Shown: positions 1-12,566, numbered from the stretch's first letter. The stretch: 64,000 bases of DNA from Apoderus coryli (GCA_911728435.2 OU452209.1:15420869-15484868); one strand, 5' to 3'. The notes: a model not told the origin generated them from the sequence alone. Made by a program: numbers and translations.

Positions 1-2
1 AG

Positions 3-1067
3 GCGTTTGACAGGGTCCGCCACGACCAGTTGATGGAAATATTACAATGTAAAAACCTAGACCACCAAGACCTGCAAATCATCTCAAATCTCTATTACAA
101 CCAAAATGCCATCGTCAAAGTAGATCAACAAAATTCTGGCACCATCTCAATAAAGAGAGGTGTACGTCAAGGTTGTGTTCTGTCACCTATTTTGTTTAAT
201 GCCTACTCTGAAGAGATTCTAAAAAGGGCAATTGAAAATGACAGTGCAGGAATAAAAGTAAATGGAGTGCCTATAGTTGTTCTAAGATACGCTGATGATA
301 CCGTAATTTTAACGGAAAACCTGGAAGATCTACAAAGAATCATGGACAAACTTGTTCGATATAGTGAAGAATACGGCCTTACACTCAACGTAAACAAAAC
401 AAAGTTCATGAAAATAACAAAGAAGGCCCAGACTAACAACGAACAGATAATCGTCAAAGGTGAACCCATCGAACAGGTAGAGAAGTATACTTATCTTGGA
501 ACAACAGTTACTTGTAATAACGACTACACGAAAGAAATAAAAGCACGCATAGAAATAGCAAGGTCCAATTTTAATAGCATGAAAAGAGTTTTGTGCAATA
601 GAGGTCTAAGCCTAAAACTGAGACTGAGACTAGTTAGATGTTATGTTTTTGCCACTCTGCTTTATGGCGTCGAGGCATGGACTCTGAATGCAGAAATAAC
701 CAAAAGACTAGAAGCTTTTGAAATGTGGGTGTACAGAAGAGTACTGAAGGTGTCATGGGTCGATCGGATAACTAACTTAGAAATACTTGAGCGACTAAAC
801 ATAGAAAGAGAGTTGTTAATAACAATTAAAAGCAGAAAACTGCAGTATCTCGGCCATGTGACTCGTGGACCAAGATACGCCTTACTTCAATTGATAATGC
901 AGGGAAGGATCCAAGGTACAAGAAGCGTGGGTAGAAGAAGGATATCCTGGTTGAGAAACTTGAGAGAGTGGTTTGGATGTTCCTCGATAGAGCTTTTTAG
1001 AGCAGCTGCATCCAAAATAAGAATTGCCATGATGATCGCCAATCTTCGTCGCGGAGATGGCACCTAG
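3..1067 (+). CDS. RTE-type LINE reverse transcriptase, C-terminal part (cut by window edge)
   Basis: An open frame runs from the left edge to a TAG at 1067 without interruption. It shows RT block A (AFDRVRHDQ), GVRQGCVLSPILFNAYSEE, the catalytic YADDTVILTE and the RTE-type C-terminal region (YGVEAWTLN, LEAFEMWVYRRVLKVSW, KLQYLGHV, GRRRISWLRNLREWFG). This C-terminal pattern is shared with the copies at 2860-3790 and 34772-36330. The catalytic Asp residues are intact. The endonuclease half lies outside the window. It sits in the eag intron upstream of the first exon. Confidence 0.85.
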   Translation, partial: AFDRVRHDQLMEILQCKNLDHQDLQIISNLYYNQNAIVKVDQQNSGTISIKRGVRQGCVLSPILFNAYSEEILKRAIENDSAGIKVNGVPIVVLRYADDTVILTENLEDLQRIMDKLVRYSEEYGLTLNVNKTKFMKITKKAQTNNEQIIVKGEPIEQVEKYTYLGTTVTCNNDYTKEIKARIEIARSNFNSMKRVLCNRGLSLKLRLRLVRCYVFATLLYGVEAWTLNAEITKRLEAFEMWVYRRVLKVSWVDRITNLEILERLNIERELLITIKSRKLQYLGHVTRGPRYALLQLIMQGRIQGTRSVGRRRISWLRNLREWFGCSSIELFRAAASKIRIAMMIANLRRGDGT

Positions 1068-1410
1068 AGAGAGAGATTCTACTTTTGACGACTTGTAAGT
1101 GCCGGAAACTATTTGCATCGATTCTTGGCTCTACACCAGGAGATTCCTGTTTTTCTTAAAGATGAAGTGAAGTCCTACAATACGGAATGGTAAAATCAAA
1201 TGGAAGATGACACAATTGTAGAAAAAATCGATTTGGAGCGTGAGAGGATCAGACCGTATAGTCCTACAATAATTTCATTTTATTTCCGCAGGTTCTATTT
1301 TAATCTGAAGTTTGGTTTGGACGGTTTTAGTGATTCTAGCTCTGCGACCTCGTACAATATATTTGAAGCCAACTGTGAAGATCAATTTGAGAATTCATTG
1401 GATTTTTCAG

Positions 1411-1523
1411 GTGTGCCTTTATGTTCGGCGAACTGACGGACAAAGAAACAATCAACAGGATAGACCATGTGTTGGAACATCAAATCCACGACCAGTTTGA
1501 AATACTTTTGTACAAGAAAAATA
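1411..1523 (+). CDS. eag: eag exon 1 in window: PAS domain segment
   Basis: A 113-base exon preceded by a pyrimidine-rich acceptor (gatttttcag) and followed by the donor GTGAGT. It starts with one base that completes a codon and ends with one base of the next (phase 1). It encodes CAFMFGELTDKET to EILLYKKN, a central part of the Eag-type PAS domain that lies in the cytoplasm and docks on the C-terminal cyclic-nucleotide-binding homology domain. It is isolated by 24.8 kb of transposon-rich intron on its right side, and the preceding exon is beyond the window. Confidence 0.93.
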
Positions 1524-2859
1524 GTGAGTATCCTCAAGTTATTATAAGAAATAATCATTTTCTAAAAAATATACATATGCAGCGATTATTTTGATTTGAC
1601 ATGCATTGGGAGGTTCCAACGGTCGGGAATTACCTACAAGTGGTTTTGTACAACAGAAAAACGCTCTCAATACTTGTTTAATGAAAAAATAATCATGTGC
1701 ATGAAAGGTGTTGAGTTGCTCCGTATTTTAATAATTGTTTTGTTGAGTTTTTACAAATAAAATAACTATTTAAACTAAATTCGTATACAAAGTTTCCGAA
1801 AATTGCCTAAGCCCCTTTTTTATTATTATTTTTACGATTTTAAAACAGTTAATATAAAAACAAATAAAATTAACAGAACAACTAACAGTAATAAATGAAA
1901 ATAAAGGAAACTCAATCCTTTCCCCAAGTGCGTCAGAGAATTCTAAAAAATGTTTCCAATTTTATCGAATTTTAAGTGTGACTTTTCGTTCTCACTGTAC
2001 ACCTACAAGGTGGAGCAATTTAATTTAACCTTAAGTAGGTTCATAATAGTTACATTCTAAAATAGGTATCATATGTACAGGGTGCGACGGAACTTCAGGG
2101 ATTATTAAAGTTATGTTGTTTAAATGGAACACCCCATATTGTTACATTTTTGATATCTAGAGACAAAACGAACTTTATCGATTTTATTATTCAACTTCGA
2201 GGGCAACTTTGTATCTGAAAACTTTATTTTACATTTTCATGGTCGCCGATATCTCGTTCAACTAATACCGAACTCTCTGAATTGGAGTTGACGACGTCAA
2301 TTGGACTAGCCCTACTTAATGCTACAAACGCGGAATTGTCAAAAAGGTTTTCCGAAGTCGAATCAGTTAGTACGCTTGCTATTTGTCTTAGACCATAGAC
2401 ATGGTGATGTCTCTGTCTGAGACCCACGATTTAAGAGAATACATTTTCAAAAACCTCTTGCCTTTGACATATTATCAACTGCAATAAACTTACAAAAGTC
2501 TGAATCCGAAACCTACAAGTTTTGGAACATCCATTTTAAATTAGCTATTCAGACAGGATCATGCCGAACTTGAAATCGGAGTGGTTATTTTCCAAAGCTG
2601 GAAACATTATGGATGAATCGAGGAACCGACAAAAAGGTGAAAGGCTTTCCAAACTGCTCTTTTTGAATTCTTTAGAAAAAGAAGAAGAAGAATTTATAAT
2701 TAATATTTTTATTATTTTTCAGAAAATATTTTTATTTTCGTTACCCTGAGTGTTATTTTTCGTTTTTATTTTTTTATGCTTTGTGTTGTTACTTATCCTT
2801 TGAAATGAGCAGTATAGTTAGGCTCATATGATTTTCCAGTTCCCTTCTTCTTATGGTGC
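1524..2859. other. eag intron 1, left part: no gene seen
   Basis: AT-rich sequence. From about 2078 a segment begins with tacagggtgcgacgg, like the ends of common insect MITEs, but no matching partner end was found. No coding region is recognised. Confidence 0.5.
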
Positions 2860-3790
2860 CTATCCGTTACGGATGTTGGACACTAACATGGCTATTCTTA
2901 CTTTGTTGACTGCTGCCCTGAAAAGTCCGGTAGTGGTTATGTTAAACCATTTTCGCAGGTTATGCAGCCAGGATATTCTTCTTCGTCCTGGACCTCTTTT
3001 CCCATGCACTTTATCCTGAAGTATTGTCCGAAGCAGGTCATACCGTTGTTCATTACGCATTATATGGCCCAGGTATTCCAGTTTGCGACGTTTTATGGTT
3101 ACGACTAGTTCGCGCTCTTTACCCATTCTATGTAGAACTTCTTCGTTGGTGACTCTGTCTGTCCAGGAAATCCTCAACATGCGTCTATAGCACCACATTT
3201 CGAATGCCTCGAGTCTTCCCAGTGACGCTTCAGTTAAGGTCCATGTCTCCACGCCATATAAAAGAACGGAGAACACGTAGCATTCTAGTAAACGAACTTT
3301 TATTTCCAGTTTTATATCGTGGCTGTTAAAGATTTTTTTCATTTTGACGAAAGCTGATCTTCCCTTCTCGATCCTTATCTTAATTTCCGTCGATTGGTGC
3401 CACTGTTCATTTAAGTTTGCACCCAAATAACAAAAGTTGGTGATTCGTGTTATAGGTTGTTGGTTAACTAGTAATTGACCAGGTGGTATCCTATTTTTGC
3501 TTATAACCATGTATTTGGTTTTTTTGATATTAAAATCAAGCCCAAACCTGCTACTTACTTCTGCCACCCTGGAGACAAGTGTCTGCAGACCTTCAAGACT
3601 GTCTGCAAAAATGACAGTATCATCAGCGTATCTTATATTGTTCAATCGTTGTCCGTTTATAAGTATTCCCTCGTCTATGTCCGTTAGCGCTAGGTTCATA
3701 ATGTGCTCTGAATATGTATTGAACAATAATGGTGACAATATACACACCAGTTCCCTACCGAATTTATTTTTAATTTTATTAGAGCAAGAA
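2860..3790 (-). pseudogene. RTE-type LINE reverse transcriptase fragment
   Basis: On the - strand the frame shows a damaged GVRQGC block (ELVCILSPLLFNTYSE), the catalytic YADDTVIFAD, YGVETWTLTEASLGRLEAFE, MWCYRRMLRISWTDR and GRRRISWLHNLRKWF, ending in a stop at 2860. This is the same C-terminal architecture as the copy at 3-1067. The 5' part (endonuclease and first RT blocks) is missing, as in most 5'-truncated LINE copies. Confidence 0.83.
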
Positions 3791-4071
3791 TCGATCTTTG
3801 TGAATCCATTCAAATTTGGTCCGATTTTGTGAGAATCGATTTTTCTAGAACCGATTCGAATCGATTCGAAAATCGATTATTTTTCTAAAAGATCGGCAGC
3901 CTACTCGAAATTCACTTTTTTCTATTTTTTTTTCCAATAACAAATGTTGCCTCACACAAAATGCTATAAATTACGATTCAATAGTCAGATTCCTTTCAAA
4001 TTTATACAGGTATCATTTGAAGGTTAGTACTCAATAAAATCATATGGAAAAAATCTAGTAACGCCATCTAT

Positions 4072-4099
4072 GTTTCGAGATACTAAGTCTCATCATCAG
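4072..4099 (-). other. Hammerhead-like motif with one extra base
   Basis: On the - strand CTGATGA, T, a GAGA/TCTC stem with loop CTTAGTA, then GAAAC. Same layout as the motif at 21428 but with a different, still complementary stem. Confidence 0.45.
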
Positions 4100-4404
4100 T
4101 CACGAATTTACAATATTTCTTGCATACTTGATATAAAGAGTTGTATGAAGTTTAAACATTTTTATAGGGTGTTTCAAAAAGAGCGGCAACATTTAAGGCA
4201 GTGCTTTTTCAGGTCATTCTATGAAAAAAACATACGTCTGGAAATGTATTGTTTGTTTTGTAATTAACGGTTTTTTGTCTTTGAGTTTTTTTTATTTAAT
4301 TTAATTTAATTAATTAGTAAGCAATCAGAATACCTTGTGGCTAATATTATGACAAGGGAGCTGTTAGAGCTCTCAAGTGGCGTTGTAGGGACTTCTCCAA
4401 CGAC

Positions 4405-4704
4405 AAGTCCTCTTTAACCGTCTTTCAGGTCTGCTGGCCAATTTCGTTTGAGTCTTCTATTGATTTGAGGTTCAAGAAGTGTATGCCAATTGATCTCCTT
4501 GATTTTCAAGTCAATTTGTTTCCGTGTTTTGATTATATGTCCCTTCCAAGTCATACCTAGATAACTTCTAGATGTCGATTCGGGTATTTCTATTCCATTC
4601 ATAAACACTAGAGGGCATTGCTCTTGTTTTGGTAAGGTGAAGTTTACTTGTGAAGATTTGGTTTTATTGATTTTAATTCGCCATTTATGAGTCCAGTGCT
4701 GCAT
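4405..4704 (-). pseudogene. Jockey-type LINE fragment (after the RT core)
   Basis: A - strand frame encodes WTHKWRIKINKTKSSQVNFT, CPLVFMNGIEIP and SYLGMTWKGHI, the thumb-region pattern of Jockey-clade reverse transcriptases. Only about 95 codons remain; the catalytic motif and both ends of the element are absent. Confidence 0.75.
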
Positions 4705-4809
4705 TTGATTTACTTAAGTGATTTTGTAGTAAATATAAGTGATTCAGCGAGTGGATTTTCATGACTTGCAAGGATCATCGTCAGCAAATGTTCCCATAAC
4801 AGTGGAACA

Positions 4810-6340
4810 ATGGCATTGCCTTTTTTTTCCCACATACCGGTATGTCAGCTTGATATCGATGATGTTCTCATGTCACTCAAACAATTAAAGCGCAAAATGA
4901 CTTCGGGACCAGATGACATCCCGGCTTTCATTTTACGAGATTGTGCATCTGTTTTCGCCGTGCCACTGCAGGCTCTGTTTAATAGGTCTCTGAGATCCAA
5001 TATATTCCCAAAAGTTTGGAAAATTTCGCGCATTTGCCCAATCCATAAATCTGCTGAGAATGATCATGTTGAAAATTATAGACCCGTCTCGCTTCTGCCC
5101 AAACTTCTCAAAGGTTTTTGAAGCGGCATTACACCGAAAAATATTTACTCAAAATAAGGATCAGATTGATCAACAGCAGCACGGTTTTTTCCCAGGTCGA
5201 TCTACAGCAACCAACCTAACCTGTTTTTTAGAGGATGTATTTCGTACCCTCGGGGACGGTCTGCGGATCGATGCGATTTATACAGATTGTTCGAAGGCTT
5301 TCGATAAGTTTTCATGAGGATCTTTTAACGTTTTTTGCCTCCTACTCGTCTGATCGACAACACTATGTCGAATAGAATGGTCATAAATTGGAAACTTTCA
5401 CACCCAACAGCGGAGCACCTCAGGGCAGCTGTTTGGCACCATTAATAATTTCAATTTTCATTAACGACATATCCCAGGAACTTACAAGCAACCATTTGAT
5501 GTTTGCAGACGATCTGAAGTTGTATCGTGTTATTCGAGACACTTCGAATTGCGTATTGTTGCAGCGCGACTTATCTAAGCTTGAAGATTGGTGTAACTAT
5601 AATAAATTGCCTTTAATAAATGTAAGTTTGTCATATTTTCGAAATCGCAAACTGTTTTTGAATATCGCTATCAGCTGAGTGACACTGCGCTTGAGTGTTG
5701 TGATGTTGTCAGGGATCTTGGAGTTTACGTCAACACTGAATTGTCATTTAATTATCATATTCAAAGTATTACCCAAGATGCACTACGCATGCTGGGCTTT
5801 TTGTTTCGTGTTACCAAAGATTTTAGTGATATTCAATGCGTAACCAATTTGTATTGGGCTCTGGTAAGATCTAAGCTTGAGTACGCATCTATAATATGGT
5901 CTCCCATTTACCAATCATCATCATCATCATGCAGGACACATTCAATACATACAGCGCAAATTCCTTAAATATTTAGCGTTTAAAATTGACGGTAGATTCC
6001 CATGTAGAGGATTCGATCATAGAGCATTGCTCGATCGCTATCAAATGGTTTCGCTGGCTGCTCGCAGAGTGTATGCCGGACAACTCTTTCTATTTAAGAT
6101 TATAAATACCTTGGTGGACTGTTCAAACCTACTCCGATCGTTGAACTTTACATACCGCGGGGTAGCAGACTATTTCACGTTCCTGTTTTTCGTACTAATT
6201 ATGAATCCAAAGCACCACTACTTCGAGCATGCCAAACATGTAACATAGAAGGATTTAGTCAAGGAATTAACTATTTTAATGAGCCTGTAAGATCTTTCTG
6301 CGCTCAATTGTCTCGGTTCCTGCAAAATCTGGCCATCTGA
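4810..6340 (+). pseudogene. Jockey/CR1-like LINE reverse transcriptase, frameshifted
   Basis: Five overlapping frame segments give a recognisable RT: MTSGPDDIPAFILRDC, WKISRICPIHK, ENYRPVSLLPK, QHGFFPGRSTATNL, IYTDCSKAFDK, SGAPQGSCLAPL, FADDLKLYRVI, then a thumb region (SKLEYASIIWSPIY). At least four frameshifts break it. The 3' tail ends near 6430 with ttagacaata, the same ending as the better preserved copy at 51552-53466, so they belong to one family. No endonuclease region is seen. Confidence 0.82.
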
Positions 6341-7489
6341 TGTGTGTGCGTATTTTGTTTTGTAGGATTATTAATTAGTTTCTTATTTATTTAGTTATAT
6401 TGTCTTGTAATTGGGTCTATAACCTGTTAGACAATAATGTGTTGTATTCTGGAAACAAGGCATTTCCAGATGTATGTTTATGAAAAGTTTTTTTCATAAG
6501 ATCACCTGCCAACCCACCTCCTTAAATATTGTCGCGTCCTTTTCTTTTTCAGAGGTGAAGTTTTGCGCATTTTTTCGACGACTTTGTATACGAAATAGCT
6601 TGACACCAACAGTCAAAAAAATCAAGGCAGTATCTGAACACCTAATTTATTTATAATTATTATAAATTATACAGAATTTAGGATTAGGCCCTGAATAACG
6701 CACATGTTATGCCTGACAAAGACAGGAGACAGATACCACAAAGTTTGTCGCCATAACTATTATAATAATTGGTGATATCCGATACTTAACATGTACGTTA
6801 CAGGGTTTTTTTATTTGTTTAATAATATTATGTACTAATTTTTACAATAATAAATAATTATGTCGTTTTTAGGTGTTAGCAAATAATATGTGTTTTCAGT
6901 TTTATAAACATTAAACTTTTATATCGCTCTCTCTATAGAAAAAACTAAATAAATTAAAATAGGGTACCTATATAAAAATAAAATAAATATCCAACTACAA
7001 ATAATCACACAAAAATCTAGACTAGATTTAAAAATGACAACAAATTGAAAAAGTTTGTTAAGTGTTTTGGGAAAATTCGGCGGGATTTTCAAAGTATAAC
7101 AAATTGAAAAAGTTCGACAGATCAATAACCCTGATCTAGTATAGTGGGCCCTAACTCTCGGCCTAAACACCAGCCTCTATAGTAAATATCCCTCAATTTC
7201 CATAGGTTATAGGACGTTTTGCAGCTTTTTTAACTCTTACTGGAGCAATAATTTAACGTAAATTTTGGCCTAGGTGGAGCAGAACAACATTAAGATTTTT
7301 TCTAAAGTTGTTTTTAATTATTTGGTTTTAATTGGTTGTAAATAAGTTAAAATCGATAAATATTTTACCACAGTACGTATATTTTTTTCAAAAACTCGAG
7401 GTTTATTTTTGGGCCACCGCTCCATGAATGAAACATAGATCTTGTAGGTAAACATATTACAGAAAAAATACAAAACATTATTTATTATG
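6341..7489. other. Intron sequence without recognised gene
   Basis: AT-rich sequence, including the LINE 3' tail at its start. Nothing else recognisable. Confidence 0.4.
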
Positions 7490-8090
7490 ATACGTCTGGA
7501 AGCATGTCTTTCTTCTGTTTTCCCAAACATAACGGCACTTGGCAAGTGCCACATAGCCAGTCAGTGCGTACTGGATTTGCCTTAGTGTTGCATAGGCTGC
7601 ATCTTCGTCTTGTGTTGCGTTCAGGTTGATGCGCAACTGAATTTAGGCGAACACGCTCTGTTATAAACGGCTTTGATTTTTTTATTTAGATTTGTGGTCC
7701 CGATTCTCTATTTCTTTTTGAGGCAGATACCAAAACTGGGGCTACCAGACCATCTACAACAGCTCTTCTAAAATCTTTTGCTGTTAGTTTATCCGGAGAG
7801 TTCATAATTTTATTTAGGCAATATGCATTTACAACGGAAGCGTCTAAAAAGTAAAAAAATATGCGATGCCACCATTTGTTGCTCTGACGATCTATTTAAA
7901 CTGTTTATGTTAATGGTTCCATTTTTTTCTCTACGGCTAACATCCGTACGGTCGTCTGGGTTGTGATAATTTGATAAAATGTGGACCGATCTTTCCATTT
8001 TAGTGCCAACAGTTGTGTATTACTTGTGTACCAATCAATATCAGCTCTTTGAAGCCCCCTGTCCGGCTTGAACTTGGGTTTTTCTTAATA
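7490..8090 (-). pseudogene. piggyBac-like transposase, C-terminal remnant
   Basis: Read on the - strand through frameshifts: KFKPDRGLQRADIDWYTSNT, LALKWKDRSVHILSNYHN, RTDVSRREKNGT, WWHRIFFYFLDASVVNAYCL, FRRAVVDGLVAP, and at the end a Cys-rich module RRCSLC...TDWLCGTCQVPLCLG. This succession (last catalytic-core strands, HRIF helix and RING-like Cys-rich tail) is that of the piggyBac superfamily. The N-terminal two thirds are missing and the frame shifts near 7900, so it is inactive. Confidence 0.8.
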
Positions 8091-8187
8091 AAAATTTTCT
8101 ACTCTCTCTTCTTTTTGAGGATATTGATTACATACACCGAATTGGTCATTTAAATCATCATTGACCAATACATTTGGCCCAAAGGAT

Positions 8188-10046
8188 GACCATAGGCGGG
8201 TAAACGGGGGGACCCTTGCCTTAATTATAACCTAAATTTTTTTTCTTGTGATTTTTATTCCATTTGTGTCAAAAATGTGATAAAATAAAGTTTTCTACAT
8301 AAAGGCATTCTTGTATTTTCTCGAAAAACTTAAATGCTTTCGAGAAATTCGAGTTTTTGGGGAAAAACAAGTATGCCTTTTTTATGTAGAAATCTTTATT
8401 TTATCACATTTTTGACACAAAATGAATAATTCAATTCAATTCAATTTATTTGCTTATAAATTTTTTTACAAATTTACAGCAAAATGTTTGTGTACAATGT
8501 AAAATTTAGAAGAACAAAAACAAAAATATCTATCATAAATACAATCAACAACAACCATAACCACCAAACACTAACCAATGCATATAAAATAGGTGTTATG
8601 CGATTCATATATTATACTATTACATATCGTGCTATTACCCTGAACATTAATAGTGAATTGTTTTATATAAAATACGAGAAAGAAAATAACAATTAAAAAA
8701 AAACAAACAAATGCATACTACTAGGCCCTATCCAAGATACTTAATATCATAATAATTAACCAATATTCATTAATAAAGAAGGAGCGTAACTTCAATACAT
8801 TTTCAATGTGATAACATATCGTCTTAATTGACTTAGTATTACTTTTAGACAGTTCAGTCTTGAAGTCGAGATACGATCTAAGGAAATACTCGGAACTCTC
8901 ATTGATAACAACAACAAGGGGACACATTCGAACAAAACATGCTGGATAGATTGGTTGACTTTTAGATTACACACACTACAAATCTCCTCACACTGGATCT
9001 GATAAGTTATACCTTGGACAGACAAACTGAGGAATACTTTGCTCGCCAAACGAAGTTGTGCTATGATCCTAATGAAATTTATATGCATGTCGAGCTGAAG
9101 GTATCTCTGACAGGCGGAGCTGGGAATATTAGGCGCAGTATATAGTGGGTAACTCGAAAGCGTGGCCAAATGGAAATCCTCACCAGAACACCTGTCCCTA
9201 AATTCATCCGAATAGAGCTGCTTTTCACTTTTCAGTTGTGCGACTGTCATACGTTCAAACTGGTCACCACGGTCAATATACTTAAACATGCATTTCACCT
9301 GTGCTGCCCAGTTAAATCTGACATCAACATCCGTGCCAAGTAAGCTTATTTGTCGCAAAAAACATTTTTTAGGAGATCTGGAGGAGTCCATCAGCATTAG
9401 CTTCTGCAACCAATTCAGTGTTAGCTGGAATAGCATAACTGAAAGCTTTACAGTGCCTGTCTCAATTCGAATTAAGTAGTTTGGGGTTGTTTTAGGCAGT
9501 AGGAGCAATCGCTTAAAAAACTTAACTTGCACTTGCTCGATTACATCAGGGTATCTAAGACCCGATACTACCGCGCAATTAATTAATATGCTCAAAATCA
9601 GCGAGTTATATAATTGCATTCTGGCTTTCCACGATGTTAGTCGAGAATTCGCCATTAGTCCCAAAACCCTGCCCGTAGCTTGAGTTGCCTTTGTGGACAT
9701 AACCGCAGCTGCCTTTGGAAAAAGGGATGAAGCAGAGAAAGTTATCCCCAAGTAAACAAATTCTCTTACCATTTCAATGGGGTTTGACAAATATTTGAAG
9801 TTTCCACTGACAGCCCCAAAACCTTCTCTCTGAAAACACATTATTTTGGTTTTTGCGACATTGACCTCGAGTTTATTAATCTGACAATAGCTCTCAAGGT
9901 TCCTTAAGCAGCGGCTTACCCCGCTCAGAGAGAATAACTAGGTCGTCTGCATATAGCAGGATGTACACAAAATGAATAAAAATCACAAGAAAAAAAAGTT
10001 AGGTTATAATTAATGAAAGAGTCCCCCCGTTTACCCGCCTATGGTC
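8188..10046. mobile_element. Foldback MITE copy A, split by a LINE insertion
   Basis: The left arm starts gaccataggcgggtaaacg at 8188 and the right arm ends with its inverse at 10046. The arms (about 8188-8300 and 8370-8429 plus 9965-10046) are inverted copies around an AT-rich centre rich in ctcgaa hairpins. A LINE (8430-9964) sits in the right arm. Other copies or arms are at 15366-16926 and 19320-19434. Confidence 0.75.
8430..9964 (-). mobile_element. 5'-truncated LINE inserted in foldback MITE, 15-base target-site duplication
   Basis: On the - strand the element begins in the catalytic motif (LLYADDLVILSE) and continues with FQREGFGAVSGNFKY, EFVYLGITFSAS, SGLRYPDVIEQVQVKFFKRL and a Cys-rich end (CEEICSVCNLKVNQSIQHVL). 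It finishes in a (GAATT)-type tail near 8430. The 15-base duplication acacaaaatgaataa flanks it at 8415-8429 and 9965-9979. A break near 9842 disrupts the frame. This is a clear example of target-primed insertion with 5' truncation. Confidence 0.82.
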
Positions 10047-11293
10047 ATTTTTTTTTATTCAATTTCATGTCAGTTTACGACATTTAACTAGTTGAATAAA
10101 TGTGCCACATTAAATTAATTCATCTTTACTTGTTTCGAAAATATTTAAAAAAAAATCATCGTTAACACCCTGTATCTTTGTAAATAAAGACTTGCCGAAA
10201 AATTACAATTTAGGTTTTTTTCATGATTAGACGACCCCAATTCGCTCACAAATTTTGACCACCTATTTCATGGTCTCCAGGCCCAATTCATCCAATTCAG
10301 AAAGGAGAAAGTTGTTGTACAGTAAGTAGTCGTTTGGCCGGCGGCTATCCCAAAAAAAATAAAGCCCCAATGACGTAACTTTGAGGGTGCGTAATAGCTC
10401 TTCGTTCATTATACGCCTTGTCTTCCTCGTAGTGGAGATTCAAGATGGCTTAAGCGTAGGTCACAGGCGCTTGGCGTTCAACAGCTTCACGTTGTAAGAA
10501 AACATCTTTAAGGTTTCCTAAAATTCTTTGAAGTAACCGCCGATTGATGCCCAATTGCTTGGCACGCAGTCTTCAGCTACGGTCAATTTGGAAATTTTGA
10601 CATAAAACGTAAAAAGTGTAAATCGGTTACTGTAGCGTCCGAATTTTTGTGTGATTATTTGTTTCCCATAATAATCTTGTTTCCTATTTTTTATAAATTT
10701 CATTTTTCGTTTTTCTCTATTGTAAATAATTTCTTTGTGTTTGCCCGTTCCGTTCGCCTGCACTGCGCATGTTCTGTATAGAAAACAAAGGTATGTAGCT
10801 TTCACTATATTGGGCTGCATAGTAATCAGCTTTTGTTAATGTTTTTAAAAGCTGAGATGTCTAACTGAATATTATCATGTTATTTAGCAAGTTTAGAAAT
10901 TGTAGCCTGTACGTTTGTAGTATAGTGTTTCTAAAGTTAGTTTAAAATGCTATAAAAAATCACAACTCGATATCCCTTTGTAATGTCAAAGATTAATGTA
11001 ATTTTATGAAAATATTTTCAAAACCATGATTTATTACACCGATTGTGCAAAAACAACTAATAAATCTTTTTCTCAAAGTGGTTAATTTCATAGCTACTAT
11101 TAAAATAATAAAATTAAAAAAACAAGAAAATCAAAATCATTAAAAATATTATTTTTGATATACCCCGTATAGTAATCGTAAATTTGGTATTTGAATTTGT
11201 AGTTTTGACACAATCAGACGTTTTTATAAAGAATGACTTTTTCTTCTAAATCTACAAATAAAAAAGTTTTTCTTCTTCCAAACTCTATCCAAT
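10047..11293. other. Repeat-derived intron sequence, no gene recognised
   Basis: 10047-10270 is shared with 16927-17140, 19435-19640 and, inverted, 58821-59010 (key words: ttacgacatttaacta, gattagacgacc). 11020-11290 matches 57370-57620 in inverted orientation. No coding region is supported. Confidence 0.6.
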
Positions 11294-11696
11294 GTGCCAC
11301 ACAATAGAGGACACTAAAATAAGAAAAAAAGTTCCCATGAACACGGGTTCGCAAGACCTTCGGTTAAAAGTTACGGGGTGTTGAATGTTAATTTTTTTTT
11401 TGGGTTTTTTTGAATATCGTTAGCCCGAGACGCAAGAAATGGATAAAATGTGGTATCCAGGGGTTTTTTTATCATGCTAAATTCAAATATGATCTTAGTT
11501 TTGTGATTACTGATAGAGGGCGCTACATACAGGGTTCCATCCCTATTGAAACGGTCGTAACTTTTTTGCTCTACACTGTATGTCATTTTTGACTGAAAAA
11601 ATTTGTTATCCCCTTTTTTATACTTAAGAGAGGTATACCTTGTCCAAGTTTTTAATTGGTTTTCTCACTAATTATTCAAAATTACTTTCAAAAATG

Positions 11697-12565
11697 GTTC
11701 ACTACACTTTTGAAGAATATAGGGACATTATTATGTGTTACGGCGAAGCTAGATCCAATTCTTACGAAGCTCAATGTATATATCGAGAAAGATATCCTTT
11801 AAGACAAGTTCCTAATGTTCGAAAATTTATTGATGCGCATAGGCGTTTGGGGGACGATGGCTGTTTTAGAAAACCAAAATTGAATAGTGGGGTTTCCAAA
11901 ACTCGACGCACTGTGCGAAACGAAGAAACTGTTTTACGAATGTTAGAAAATAATCCGAGAACAAGTACCAGGAAAACAAGTTCAGCGGTGCGAAACCTTA
12001 ACCGTGAATCAGTTAGACAAATTTTCAAAGAACAACTTCTTCGCCCATGTCATTTCCAAGAAATTCATTCATTATTGGAACATGATTTTTTTCCTCGTGT
12101 ACAATTTTGCGAATGGTTGCAAAACCAAAGACACAAAATTATTTCATCAATTTTGTTTACTGACGAAGCTGGTTTTAGTCGTGATGGTATTCTGAACCTA
12201 CATAACATGCACCATTGGAGTGATGAAAATCCTCATCAAACTGTAATTCGAAGTCACCAATATGGGTTTTCTATTAATGTGTGGGCCGGTATAATCGACA
12301 ATTACTTGATTGGCCCATTTCGATTGACAGGTGTACTGTATCGAAATTTAGTCGTCCCCTCGATTTTTCATTTTGGGGATTTATGAAAAATGAAGTTTAT
12401 GCAGTAGAAATACATAATAAAGAACAATTATGGATAAGAATTATGGATTCGGCAGATAGATTTCGTAATAACCCAGGAATATTTCAAAGATGCCGTCAAT
12501 CATTAAGAAGGAGATTGGAAAAATGTATTAAAGTACAAGGATTTGAACATCTTCTAAAAACTTAA
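11697..12565 (+). pseudogene. DUF4817-type (Tc1/mariner superfamily) transposase with internal deletion
   Basis: The frame opens MVHYTFEEYRDIIMCYGEAR, the N-terminal helix-turn-helix typical of DUF4817 transposases, followed by RRLGDDGCFRKPKLNSG, a second DNA-binding region and the first catalytic block LFTDEAGFSRDGI with FSINVWAGIIDNYLIGPF. After about 12345 the sequence jumps from GVLYRN to SRPLDFSFWGFMKNEVY in another frame. About 70 residues, including the second catalytic Asp block, are gone. The stop codon coincides with the target-site duplication of the following insertion. Inactive. Confidence 0.85.
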
Positions 12566-12566
12566 T

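Noticed and set aside
1200..1500. Two overlapping 60-80 codon frames beginning at 1200 and 1312
   Set aside because: They merely run into eag exon 1 in the wrong frames; the exon starts at 1411 in a third frame.
3820..3880. Clustered aatcgattcg words as a protein-binding site
   Set aside because: A local run of the palindrome ATCGAT in AT-rich DNA next to a truncated LINE. No gene start is near.
5917..5935. CAT/ATC simple repeat as CRISPR-like or regulatory array
   Set aside because: A short trinucleotide run in a LINE pseudogene. No spacers; CRISPR arrays are not expected in animal DNA.
10230..10530. Transposase C-terminus on the - strand
   Set aside because: Only short, shifting fragments (FFLG, RRPNDYLLYNN) with weak resemblance to Tc1/mariner sequence; not enough to support a call.
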